From the NCBI GenBank assembly GCA_002432555.1, contig DJFO01000313.1, positions 4,359 to 11,891 of the forward strand: DNA of 7,533 nucleotides, read 5' to 3'. Below are positions 1 through 5,459 of the stretch, piece after piece (position 1 is the first letter of the stretch; each line of letters begins with the position of its first letter). Source of the DNA: Marinagarivorans sp. UBA5870 (GTDB lineage: Bacteria; Pseudomonadota; Gammaproteobacteria; Pseudomonadales; Cellvibrionaceae). The translations under genes and the position numbers were made by a program. The notes below the pieces were generated by a model. The model saw only the letters and a program-made list of their open reading frames with translations. It did not search any database and was not told the DNA's origin.

Positions 1-357
1 GTTATCCAGATAACGCACGGAAACGGTTTTAAAACGCGGTTCGAAAGTGCGGATGATGTTTTCGATATTGCGGGTGAATTCCCGACGTTTGGCAAGGTCG
101 AGCATATTCACCGTTGCCAGGTCGGGTAAGCCATAGTTCAACAGGCTGGTGTTCACATGCTGCAACTCTTCCGGCGGCGAAATGATGCGATAGCGACTGT
201 TAAGAAGGTTTTCCAGATCGCGACGCACGCTGTTGCGCAGGTCCTTGAGTTTTCGCTGGCGAGTTTTTTCCGAATCCACCGTCACCGCCGGGTCTTCATC
301 GAACAGCCGGTCTAAGATGGATTCGCGCAGGTTGCGGTCTTTTTCGTTCACAGCCAC
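1..357 (-). CDS. tssE: TssE, gp25-like T6SS baseplate subunit (3' end cut by window edge)
   Basis: I translated 119 codons from a GTG at 357-355 to the window edge with no stop. TssE is the counterpart of phage T4 gp25, the baseplate wedge protein from which the T6SS sheath starts to polymerise in the cytoplasm. The family pattern is visible. An N-terminal ESILDRLFDEDP segment (residues 12-23) is followed by a basic helix leading to RRDLENLLNSR (45-55), the SLLNYGLPDL motif (71-80), and an IENIIRTFEPRF segment followed by VSVRYL (98-117), as in GPW/gp25 domains (PF04965). Family members are usually about 130-175 residues, so only a short C-terminal part is missing. The start GTG shares its G with the tssC2 TAG stop (TAGTG), which points to translational coupling. 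A second in-frame GTG two codons later (351-349) is an alternative start. Only a weak GGCGGA-like ribosome site precedes them. The identity is firm; the exact start is less so. Confidence 0.93.
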   Translation of the reverse strand, partial: MAVNEKDRNLRESILDRLFDEDPAVTVDSEKTRQRKLKDLRNSVRRDLENLLNSRYRIISPPEELQHVNTSLLNYGLPDLATVNMLDLAKRREFTRNIENIIRTFEPRFKTVSVRYLDN

Positions 358-1895
358 TATCCGTTTCCGCCGCCAGATTGGATCAATTCCGTCACCAGCT
401 CCAGTTCGGACACCATCTGGTCCGCTTGGTAGTGCGGCACCAGATGGATCACGCAGGTGTAATAACCGGGCTTGGCCGGATGTTCACCGACCTTCACCGA
501 GGCTTCGCGCAGCGGGTAGCGCGCCTGGGTTTCCCATTCGAGATCCTCGCTGCCGGTGGTGTATTGAAACAGCCAGGCGCGCAAGAAGTTCTCGCAGTCC
601 TGGGCCGTGGCGAACGAACCGATTTTGTCGCGGATCATGACCTTGATGTAGTGGGCCACGCGCGAGGCGCATAAAACGTGCTGCAGCATGCCCCCGAGCT
701 TTGCGTTGACTTCGGATTCTTTCGAATTGCCGCGCTTGATCGTCTGAATGGACGGGTTGCTGTAAAAGGCCACATAAGGGGTGGCATAACACTGGCAAAG
801 GGGTATAAATCCCAGATTGCTAATATCGCGCTCAATCGAATCGGTGATCACCACGTCGGTCGCGGGTCTATAGGCGATCTCCCCCGCGTCGGTGGAGAAC
901 AAGTGGCAGGGCAAATTGGTGACTATGCCGCCGCCCAGCTGGTCGCGCGGCACGCCGCGGATGTGGCCGAACCAGCCGACACTGGCGAATTCCCGAATCA
1001 AGATGCCGCCAAATGCGTAACAGGCGTTGCCCCACAAATATTGCTGCTGACCGTTAGCGCCGACTTTTTCGTAAAAGAACAGGCCCTTGTAGCTGCCGGG
1101 GCTCGTGCGATACGGCGCGCGCATCAGTGTGCGCGGCAGTGTCAAGCCGACAAAACGCGCATCGGGTTTATTGCGCAGGCTGCGCCAGCGAACGTATTCC
1201 GTCTGGGCAAAAACCGCTTGTAGATTTAGCGGCAGGCGCAGATCGGCAAACTGGTCGAGGCCAAAGAGTTCCGGCGCCGCGCCGGCGACAAACGGCGAAA
1301 AAGCCGCGGCGGCAATTTCCGCTATGCCTTCCAGAGTGGCTATATCGTCGTAGGGGTGTTCCGGCGACGGTTTATGGTGGATTTCATAATCGGCGATCAG
1401 CGCACCGTAGGGCTCCCCGCCCGGGGTGCCGAACTCTTCGCTATATACTTTCTGAAAAAGCTGGCTCTGATCGAATTCCATCGCGCGGCTGATATCCCGC
1501 ACCACCTCGGCCCAGGCGATATCCAACACTTTGAGCTTCGCGTTCTTGACGCTCTCCATCTGCACAGCGAGATACCAGAGGCCGCGCCAGCTGGCTTCCA
1601 ATTTTTGCAGTTTGGGATGATGGAGGATCGCGTTTAACTGGTCGTTGATACGGTGATCGAGATCCGCGATGGCGTGCTGCACCAGATGGCGGGCCGCCGC
1701 CACCGAGGTGATTTGTCGCTGGTCACAGCAGTGACTGAACCAGAACAGCAGCGCACGCGCGTCGTCGGCTTCGGCGATGAATTCATTCAGATCGGTAACG
1801 TAAGGTGTCTGTTCCAGCACTCGATCGAGGCTGATGGGGTTGCGGCCTGCGTCCGCGCCATTGGGCTGACTGGGGGGACTTGGAGAGGCAGACAC
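357..1895 (-). CDS. tssC2: TssC2, second T6SS sheath large subunit paralogue (ImpD/TssC-like)
   Basis: This complete 512-residue protein belongs to the EvpB/VipB/TssC family (PF05943). Together with TssB, such proteins form the contractile sheath around the Hcp tube. Family hallmarks are WRGL (residues 103-106), FDQSQ (141-145), GGEPYGALIADYE (159-171) and a MIRDKIGSF segment near the C-terminus. All of these are mirrored in the neighbouring TssC1, but the two proteins diverge elsewhere. This copy has a Pro/Ser-rich N-terminus, a few extra residues in the loop after GGEPYGALIADYE and a Gly-rich tail. The start is GTG at 1895-1893, with AAGGA (complement of 1903-1907) seven bases upstream. The N-terminal stretch around ISLDRVLEQT resembles the ClpV-binding helix position of VipB, which is inference. 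Tandem TssC paralogues are known from Agrobacterium (TssC40/TssC41, ImpC/ImpD). Whether this copy is built into the sheath or has an adaptor role cannot be told from sequence. Confidence 0.93.
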   Translation of the reverse strand: MSASPSPPSQPNGADAGRNPISLDRVLEQTPYVTDLNEFIAEADDARALLFWFSHCCDQRQITSVAAARHLVQHAIADLDHRINDQLNAILHHPKLQKLEASWRGLWYLAVQMESVKNAKLKVLDIAWAEVVRDISRAMEFDQSQLFQKVYSEEFGTPGGEPYGALIADYEIHHKPSPEHPYDDIATLEGIAEIAAAAFSPFVAGAAPELFGLDQFADLRLPLNLQAVFAQTEYVRWRSLRNKPDARFVGLTLPRTLMRAPYRTSPGSYKGLFFYEKVGANGQQQYLWGNACYAFGGILIREFASVGWFGHIRGVPRDQLGGGIVTNLPCHLFSTDAGEIAYRPATDVVITDSIERDISNLGFIPLCQCYATPYVAFYSNPSIQTIKRGNSKESEVNAKLGGMLQHVLCASRVAHYIKVMIRDKIGSFATAQDCENFLRAWLFQYTTGSEDLEWETQARYPLREASVKVGEHPAKPGYYTCVIHLVPHYQADQMVSELELVTELIQSGGGNG

Positions 1896-1915
1896 GCGGG
1901 AATCCTTGTGGTGAA

Positions 1916-1936
1916 AGCGGGGGCAGCGCCCCCGCT
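1916..1936 (-). repeat. Intercistronic GC-rich hairpin between tssC1 and tssC2
   Basis: This is a perfect 9-bp inverted repeat, AGCGGGGGC (1916-1924) and GCCCCCGCT (1928-1936), with a 3-nt loop. It lies between the tssC1 stop (1944) and the tssC2 ribosome site (1903-1907). On the tssC transcript the stem is followed by TTTCACC rather than a run of U, so it is not a textbook intrinsic terminator. It could act as a 3' stability element or partial attenuator that sets the TssC1:TssC2 ratio, which is inference. Confidence 0.7.
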
Positions 1937-1943
1937 CCGGGGC

Positions 1944-3434
1944 TTAGCCCGCTTTAGGAATATTGGCCACCAGACGCAAAGACGCGGTGAGTTCTTCCAT
2001 CTGCAGCCAGGGACGCAACCAGGCCACGGCGTTGTAAACACCGGGTTGGCCGGGCACTTCTTTCACTTCGATTTTGGCGTCCGCCAGCGGGTACCGCGCT
2101 TTCATCTCGGCGCTGGCACTCGGGCTGGTGTTAACGTACTGGTTAATCCAGTTGTTCAGCCAGCGTTGGGCATCGTCGGCTTCCATGAAGGTGCCGATTT
2201 TGTCGCGGGCCATCACTTTCAGGAAGTGGGCAATCCGCGAAGTGGCCATGATGTACGGGAGCCGGGCGGAGATGGCGGCGTTGGCCGTTGCATCCGGATC
2301 GCCAAATTTCTTCGGCCGCTGCGTGGTTTGCGCACCGAAGAAAACGGCGGAATCGGTGTTCTTGTAGTGGCACAGGGGCAGGAAGCCGAGTTTGCTGAGT
2401 TCGGCTTCGCGGCGGTCGGTAATGCCGATTTCAGTCGGGCATTTCTGGTCCATGTCGCCGTCGTCGCTGATAAACACGTGGCTGGGCAATCCTTCAACCT
2501 TGCCGCCGCCTTCGGCGCCGCGGATGGTGGTGCACCAGGCGTACTCCGAGAAGGCGCGGGTGATGGTGGTGCCCATGGCGTAGGCCGCGTTCATCCAGCA
2601 GTAGTCGTCGTGGTCGGCGGCGCGAGCGCGGCCGTCTTGACCGGCTTCGATCTCTTCAAAATTGAAGGCTTCAATCGGTCGAGTCCTAGCGCCGTAAGGG
2701 GCGCGGGCGAGCACGCGCGGCATGGTAAGGGTAACAAACCGCGAATCTTCGGAGTCGCGGAAAGAACGCCATTGGATGTACTCGGCCGAGTCAAAGATTT
2801 TCTCGAGATCGCGCGGTTTGGACAGCTCGGTGAAACTGTCGAAACCGAACATCTTGGGTGAAGCGGCGGAGATGAACGGACAGAAGCCCGCAGCGGCAAC
2901 GTTGGACATTTTGCTCAGCAGCGAGATGTCGTCCGGATGGGAAGAGAACTCATAGTCGCCGATCAAAGCCGCGTAGGGCTCGCCACCGGCGGTACCGAAT
3001 TCGGCTTCGTAGATCTTTTTGAAGATCTGGCTCTGATCGAATTCAACCGCCTTTTCCAGATCGCGCGTCAGCTCTTTCTTAGAGATGTTCATGACGCGGA
3101 TCTTGAGATCGCTGCCGGTTTCTGAATTGCTCACCAGGTGGTGCAGGCCGCGCCAGGAGCCTTCCAGCTGCTTGAATTTATCCGCGTGCAAGAGCGCGGA
3201 CAGCTGTTTGGAGATAGCGCCGTCGATGGCGGCTATGGCGGAATTGATGGTAACGGAAAGATTCCTGTCCCACTTTACCGTGCCTTTCATCGCCTGCTGC
3301 GTAAGGGTTTTCAGCAGATCTTGAGCTTCGTCACGGCCGGTTTGTTTGGTGGCGGAAATCGCCTGTTCCAGGAAGCTGACTTCCTTCGCCTCGCCGGCGC
3401 TTTGGCCGGCGACTTCGGTTTCTTGTGTGGCCAT
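1944..3434 (-). CDS. tssC1: TssC1, T6SS contractile sheath large subunit (VipB/EvpB/ImpC family)
   Basis: This complete 496-residue protein is of normal length for the family (about 490-500). It is the large subunit of the TssBC sheath, whose contraction drives the Hcp/VgrG spike outwards and whose contracted form is recycled by ClpV. Visible signatures are WRGL (94-97), FDQSQ (132-136), [14 protein letters not shown] (150-163), [17 protein letters not shown], a [15 protein letters not shown] segment, LPSHVF, and [17 protein letters not shown], ending with a C-terminal domain containing MARDKIGTF and [15 protein letters not shown]. The N-terminal [11 protein letters not shown] segment (20-30) sits where the ClpV-recognition helix lies in VipB (inference). 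The ATG at 3434-3432 overlaps the tssB stop by one base (TAATG), and a strong GAGGAGA ribosome site lies just upstream inside the tssB end. This suggests coupled translation that keeps the TssB:TssC ratio balanced. It is much closer to canonical TssC than the downstream paralogue and is probably the main sheath subunit. Confidence 0.97.
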   Translation of the reverse strand: MATQETEVAGQSAGEAKEVSFLEQAISATKQTGRDEAQDLLKTLTQQAMKGTVKWDRNLSVTINSAIAAIDGAISKQLSALLHADKFKQLEGSWRGLHHLVSNSETGSDLKIRVMNISKKELTRDLEKAVEFDQSQIFKKIYEAEFGTAGGEPYAALIGDYEFSSHPDDISLLSKMSNVAAAGFCPFISAASPKMFGFDSFTELSKPRDLEKIFDSAEYIQWRSFRDSEDSRFVTLTMPRVLARAPYGARTRPIEAFNFEEIEAGQDGRARAADHDDYCWMNAAYAMGTTITRAFSEYAWCTTIRGAEGGGKVEGLPSHVFISDDGDMDQKCPTEIGITDRREAELSKLGFLPLCHYKNTDSAVFFGAQTTQRPKKFGDPDATANAAISARLPYIMATSRIAHFLKVMARDKIGTFMEADDAQRWLNNWINQYVNTSPSASAEMKARYPLADAKIEVKEVPGQPGVYNAVAWLRPWLQMEELTASLRLVANIPKAG

Positions 3435-3949
3435 TATTTCGTCTCCTCACCCTTGTCGACGCCCAATTCACTCGAGAGGGAGTTGAGCGCTGCGGTATTT
3501 TTCAGAACATCTTCCAGAATTTTTTCCAGGTCTTCAGAGCGGTCGGCCTTGGTGAGGAGGTCGCGCAATTTATTGCGGGTCTCCAACAATTTGCGCAGCG
3601 GCTCCACCTGCTCTACCAGGCGGTGTGGCTCGAAGTCTTCGATGCTGTTGAAAGACAGGCTGACCGCCATCTGAGAGCCGTCATTTTCCAGCGTGTTGTC
3701 CACTTTCAGATTGAGCGTCGGGTTGATTTTGCCCATCAATTCGTTGAAACTTTCGCTGTCGATCTGCGCGAACTTGCGATCCTTCAGCGCTTTTTTTGCA
3801 TCGACGTTATCACCGGAATAATCGCCCATAACACCCATAACAAAAGGAAGTTCCTTTTTTTCCTGAGCGCCGTTGGCCTCCAGGTCGTAGGTGATGTGAA
3901 CGCGCGGTTTCCTCACTCGTTTCAGTTTGTCATGAATGCTTTCGGCCAT
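3434..3949 (-). CDS. tssB: TssB, T6SS contractile sheath small subunit (VipA/ImpB family)
   Basis: This complete 171-residue protein is close to the family norm (about 165). TssB pairs with TssC to form the sheath protomer in the cytoplasm. The N-terminus is diagnostic: [20 protein letters not shown] (residues 4-23), followed by [17 protein letters not shown]. Next come [28 protein letters not shown] and the [36 protein letters not shown] block (PF05591 pattern). The charged C-terminal helix is the region expected to help bind TssC. The ATG at 3949-3947 has AGAGGTTAGGA upstream, giving a reasonable ribosome site. It lies 27 nt downstream of tssA and overlaps tssC1 by one base, so it is clearly part of the same operon. 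Confidence 0.97.
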   Translation of the reverse strand: MAESIHDKLKRVRKPRVHITYDLEANGAQEKKELPFVMGVMGDYSGDNVDAKKALKDRKFAQIDSESFNELMGKINPTLNLKVDNTLENDGSQMAVSLSFNSIEDFEPHRLVEQVEPLRKLLETRNKLRDLLTKADRSEDLEKILEDVLKNTAALNSLSSELGVDKGEETK

Positions 3950-3976
3950 TGTCCTAACCTCTATCTAAAGGTGAAT

Positions 3977-5086
3977 TTATTCTTCCGTTTTTACTCCGGT
4001 GAGCTTGCTGTACTCTTCGAGTACGCGTTGGTCGGGAATCAATTCCCGCATCAACTCGGAGAGTGGCATGTTGCCCCATTTTACCGCTTTCTCCAAAACA
4101 TAGGAAATTGGTGAGTGAGGCTCCCGCTTCCGAAAAAATTCCGCGATCTCAAGCAGTTGTTTAAAGGCTTGTTCGCGGCTCGCAAGCGGGCCGACACCAC
4201 CGACGGAGGGCGGTGTGGGCGCAGCGGATGTAGCTCCATCATCCGCGGCAGTCGGGTCTGTGGGAGCGAGCTCCACCACAGGAAATTTGTTTTGGCCCAA
4301 ATGCTTCACTACCGTCAGGCAGTCTCCCAGGGTAGAGATCACCAGGCTGGTCGGGGGTGCGTCATAAGTGCCGCAAAAAGCATCCAGACGTTGACCTATC
4401 TGGCGGTAAAGCGCAATGGCGTCCGTCAGATCGTCGCGCAGGTTGGTCATGTATTCACTGGAGGATTCGTTGATGGCCTTTTCAATGTCCCCGATCGAAA
4501 ACCCGAGTTTGGAAAATTCCTTTTCGCGGTTGTCGACGTCCTGTATGCGTTGGGTCGCCAGAGCTTTCTGGCACTGCCAATAGGCGAAGGGCCCGGCGGA
4601 GTTGCCCTGAGTGATGCGGGCGGTGCGGATGGCGGGGATCAGAACTCCCTCCTGACCGGCACCGTTGAGGCCGGTAAAAGGAGCGACCTTGGTCTCAAGA
4701 CCGTCTTCGTCCGGCACAGGGTATAGTTGATCCCAATAGCGTTCTATTAGGCCATCGAGCAGCTTAAAGCCGTCGCGCAAACCTTGAAACCCTTGGCGGC
4801 GCAGCAGGGCTTCGGCGTACCAGCATGCCACTTCGAGATCCTTGCTCTCCTGCCGCAGAATTTTTGCAGCGAATTCAAAAACTTTACGCCATTCTTCATC
4901 GGGACTGCCGAGGTCCGCGCCGGCGGCGTTTTTGCGCTCCATTTCCCGGGCCGCGTTGCGTGCAGTCTTGACTTGCTGATATGCGGACATGGGTGAGGGG
5001 TTCAGGCGAACGTCACCGCCGGTGGGCATCTCGTCCGAAATGGGAGCCAGCAGCGCTTCCAGATCAATTACAGTCGATGATGCCAT
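3977..5086 (-). CDS. tssA: TssA, ImpA_N-domain T6SS assembly protein (short, TssA1-like class)
   Basis: This complete 369-residue protein is first in the leftward operon. TssA proteins bind the baseplate/membrane complex and organise sheath and tube polymerisation. The N-terminal ImpA_N domain (PF06812; roughly residues 8-170) is seen in LLAPISDEMPTGGDVR, YQQVKTARNAAREMER, ESKDLEVACWYAEALLRRQGF, and YWDQLYPVPDEDGLETKVAP. A Pro/Ala/Thr-rich linker (about 265-290, containing TSAAPTPPSVGG) leads to a conserved C-terminal block, SREQAFKQLLEIAEFFRKREPHSP then AVKWGNMPLSELMREL. This C-terminus resembles the short TssA1 class of P. aeruginosa, which has been compared with phage gp6, rather than the long TssA class with a dodecamer-forming extension. 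The class assignment is from memory of the pattern. The ATG at 5086-5084 is preceded by AAGGAAA at good spacing. The gene is transcribed divergently from fha, the same junction seen in the P. aeruginosa H1 cluster. Confidence 0.94.
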   Translation of the reverse strand: MASSTVIDLEALLAPISDEMPTGGDVRLNPSPMSAYQQVKTARNAAREMERKNAAGADLGSPDEEWRKVFEFAAKILRQESKDLEVACWYAEALLRRQGFQGLRDGFKLLDGLIERYWDQLYPVPDEDGLETKVAPFTGLNGAGQEGVLIPAIRTARITQGNSAGPFAYWQCQKALATQRIQDVDNREKEFSKLGFSIGDIEKAINESSSEYMTNLRDDLTDAIALYRQIGQRLDAFCGTYDAPPTSLVISTLGDCLTVVKHLGQNKFPVVELAPTDPTAADDGATSAAPTPPSVGGVGPLASREQAFKQLLEIAEFFRKREPHSPISYVLEKAVKWGNMPLSELMRELIPDQRVLEEYSKLTGVKTEE

Positions 5087-5131
5087 AAAGATTTCCTTTT
5101 ATATGTGCTCGAGCGCTATGCCTTTTACGCT

Positions 5132-5145
5132 GTCTCATGCGAGAC
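5132..5145 (-). repeat. Small inverted repeat in the tssA leader
   Basis: GTCTC (5132-5136) and GAGAC (5141-5145) form a perfect 5-bp stem with a 4-nt ATGC loop about 46 nt upstream of the tssA start. In the tssA mRNA it would be a modest tetraloop hairpin. It is too short to assign a role with any confidence and may be chance. Confidence 0.3.
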
Positions 5146-5300
5146 CCGATGCGCGAGAACTCGATGACCTGGGTGTCCCGTCCGAGTGGCAGGATGGGTT
5201 GCGCCAAAATAGACAGACCGCAAGTCTAGATGACATTGGTCTGCGTGAAAAGTGGTCAGACGGCGCGATCTCGCCAAACCGCAAAAATATCGCGCCGGCT

Positions 5301-5329
5301 TTCATCCGGCCGCCGATGGATAATATACT
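5301..5329 (+). promoter_or_regulatory. Candidate sigma70 promoter for fha-tssJ
   Basis: The -10-like hexamer TATACT (5324-5329, 5 of 6 to TATAAT) lies 17 bp downstream of a weak -35-like TTCATC (5301-5306, 3 of 6). Transcription would start near 5336 and give a leader of about 125 nt before the fha ATG. The weak -35 suggests either dependence on an activator or a wrong call. On the opposite strand the same AT patch offers TATTAT (5325-5320), with TTAACA (5343-5338) only 12 bp away. That is too close for a normal promoter. Confidence 0.3.
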
Positions 5330-5381
5330 ACCAAGCTTGTTAAGGGTACTTACCGTCCTGGTGCCATGATTCTATTCCCTT

Positions 5382-5420
5382 TTTTGTCGATGACAGAGGA
5401 CGGCCGCTGGATCGACAAAA
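5382..5420. repeat. Perfect 10-bp inverted repeat upstream of fha (possible operator or leader hairpin)
   Basis: TTTTGTCGAT (5382-5391) is matched exactly by its reverse complement ATCGACAAAA (5411-5420), separated by 19 nt that include the palindrome CGGCCG. The right arm ends 39 nt before the fha ATG and 25 nt before its ribosome site. As DNA it could bind a dimeric regulator. As RNA it would be a 10-bp stem with a large loop in the fha leader. There is no U-run after the right arm, so it is not an intrinsic terminator on this strand. The structure is directly visible; the role is inference. Confidence 0.55.
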
Positions 5421-5459
5421 TCATCAACCGGCGGGCGTTCGGTTCAGGAAGAAGTTCGA

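Larger units (their letters stand above)
5118..5369 (+). other. Possible small ORF (83 codons) with an internal 22-residue repeat; unproven
   Basis: The frame is open from ATG 5118 (or ATG 5103, five codons earlier) to TGA 5367-5369. It is unrecognised. The predicted product contains two related segments starting at residues 15 and 37, LDDLGVPSEWQDG and LDDIGLREKWSDG, each followed by NR, with an exact 22-residue offset. The conserved L, D and G residues partly use different synonymous codons, which hints at selection on protein. The C-terminus is hydrophobic (NILPSLLRVLTVLVP). Against a real gene, neither ATG has a ribosome-binding site, its third-position GC looks lower than in the neighbours, and the frame overlaps the only candidate promoter for fha. 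It could be a remnant of an older gene or chance. Confidence 0.2.
5087..5459. promoter_or_regulatory. Divergent tssA / fha intergenic region
   Basis: This 373-bp region separates the two T6SS arms and must hold, or lie beneath, the signals for both. It contains an AT-rich patch (5318-5330) with -10-like hexamers on both strands, a 5-bp hairpin GTCTC/GAGAC (5132-5145) in the tssA leader, a GCCGG/CCGGC dyad (5294-5310), and a perfect 10-bp inverted repeat at 5382-5420. An open plus-strand frame of 83 codons (5118-5369) with an internal repeat crosses it and is listed separately as an uncertain call. I found no tRNA, IS end or correctly spaced sigma54 site. The long leaders on both sides (about 125 nt for fha if the candidate promoter is real) leave room for post-transcriptional control. 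Confidence 0.6.

Noticed and set aside
1896..1943. Intrinsic terminator ending a tssABC1 transcript
   Set aside because: The hairpin is strong, but only TTT precedes C after the stem, so a classical terminator is not supported. It is reported only as a hairpin.
1653..2861. A 402-codon plus-strand open frame antisense to tssC1 and tssC2
   Set aside because: It spans the junction of two clearly recognised genes on the other strand, its translation is low-complexity Gly/Val/Ala/Arg-rich without family motifs, and long antisense frames are expected in GC-rich genes.
3425..4114. A 229-codon plus-strand open frame antisense to tssB and the tssA end
   Set aside because: TssB and TssA motifs are unambiguous on the minus strand. 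The antisense product has no recognisable domain.
5187..5202. A sigma54-like TGGCAG...TTGC element in the intergenic region
   Set aside because: The GG and GC dinucleotides are separated by 11 bp instead of the required 10, and position 6 is G rather than C. T6SS loci are often sigma54-controlled, so I looked, but this site does not fit.
5214..5243. CAGACC ... GGTCTG inverted repeat with an 18-nt spacer
   Set aside because: Only 6 bp per arm with a long loop, which is expected by chance in a region of this size. It also falls inside the repeat-containing open frame.
5353..5366. A minus-strand TGGCAC (complement of GTGCCA) as a half sigma54 site for tssA
   Set aside because: The -24 half is present, but there is no GC dinucleotide at the -12 position.
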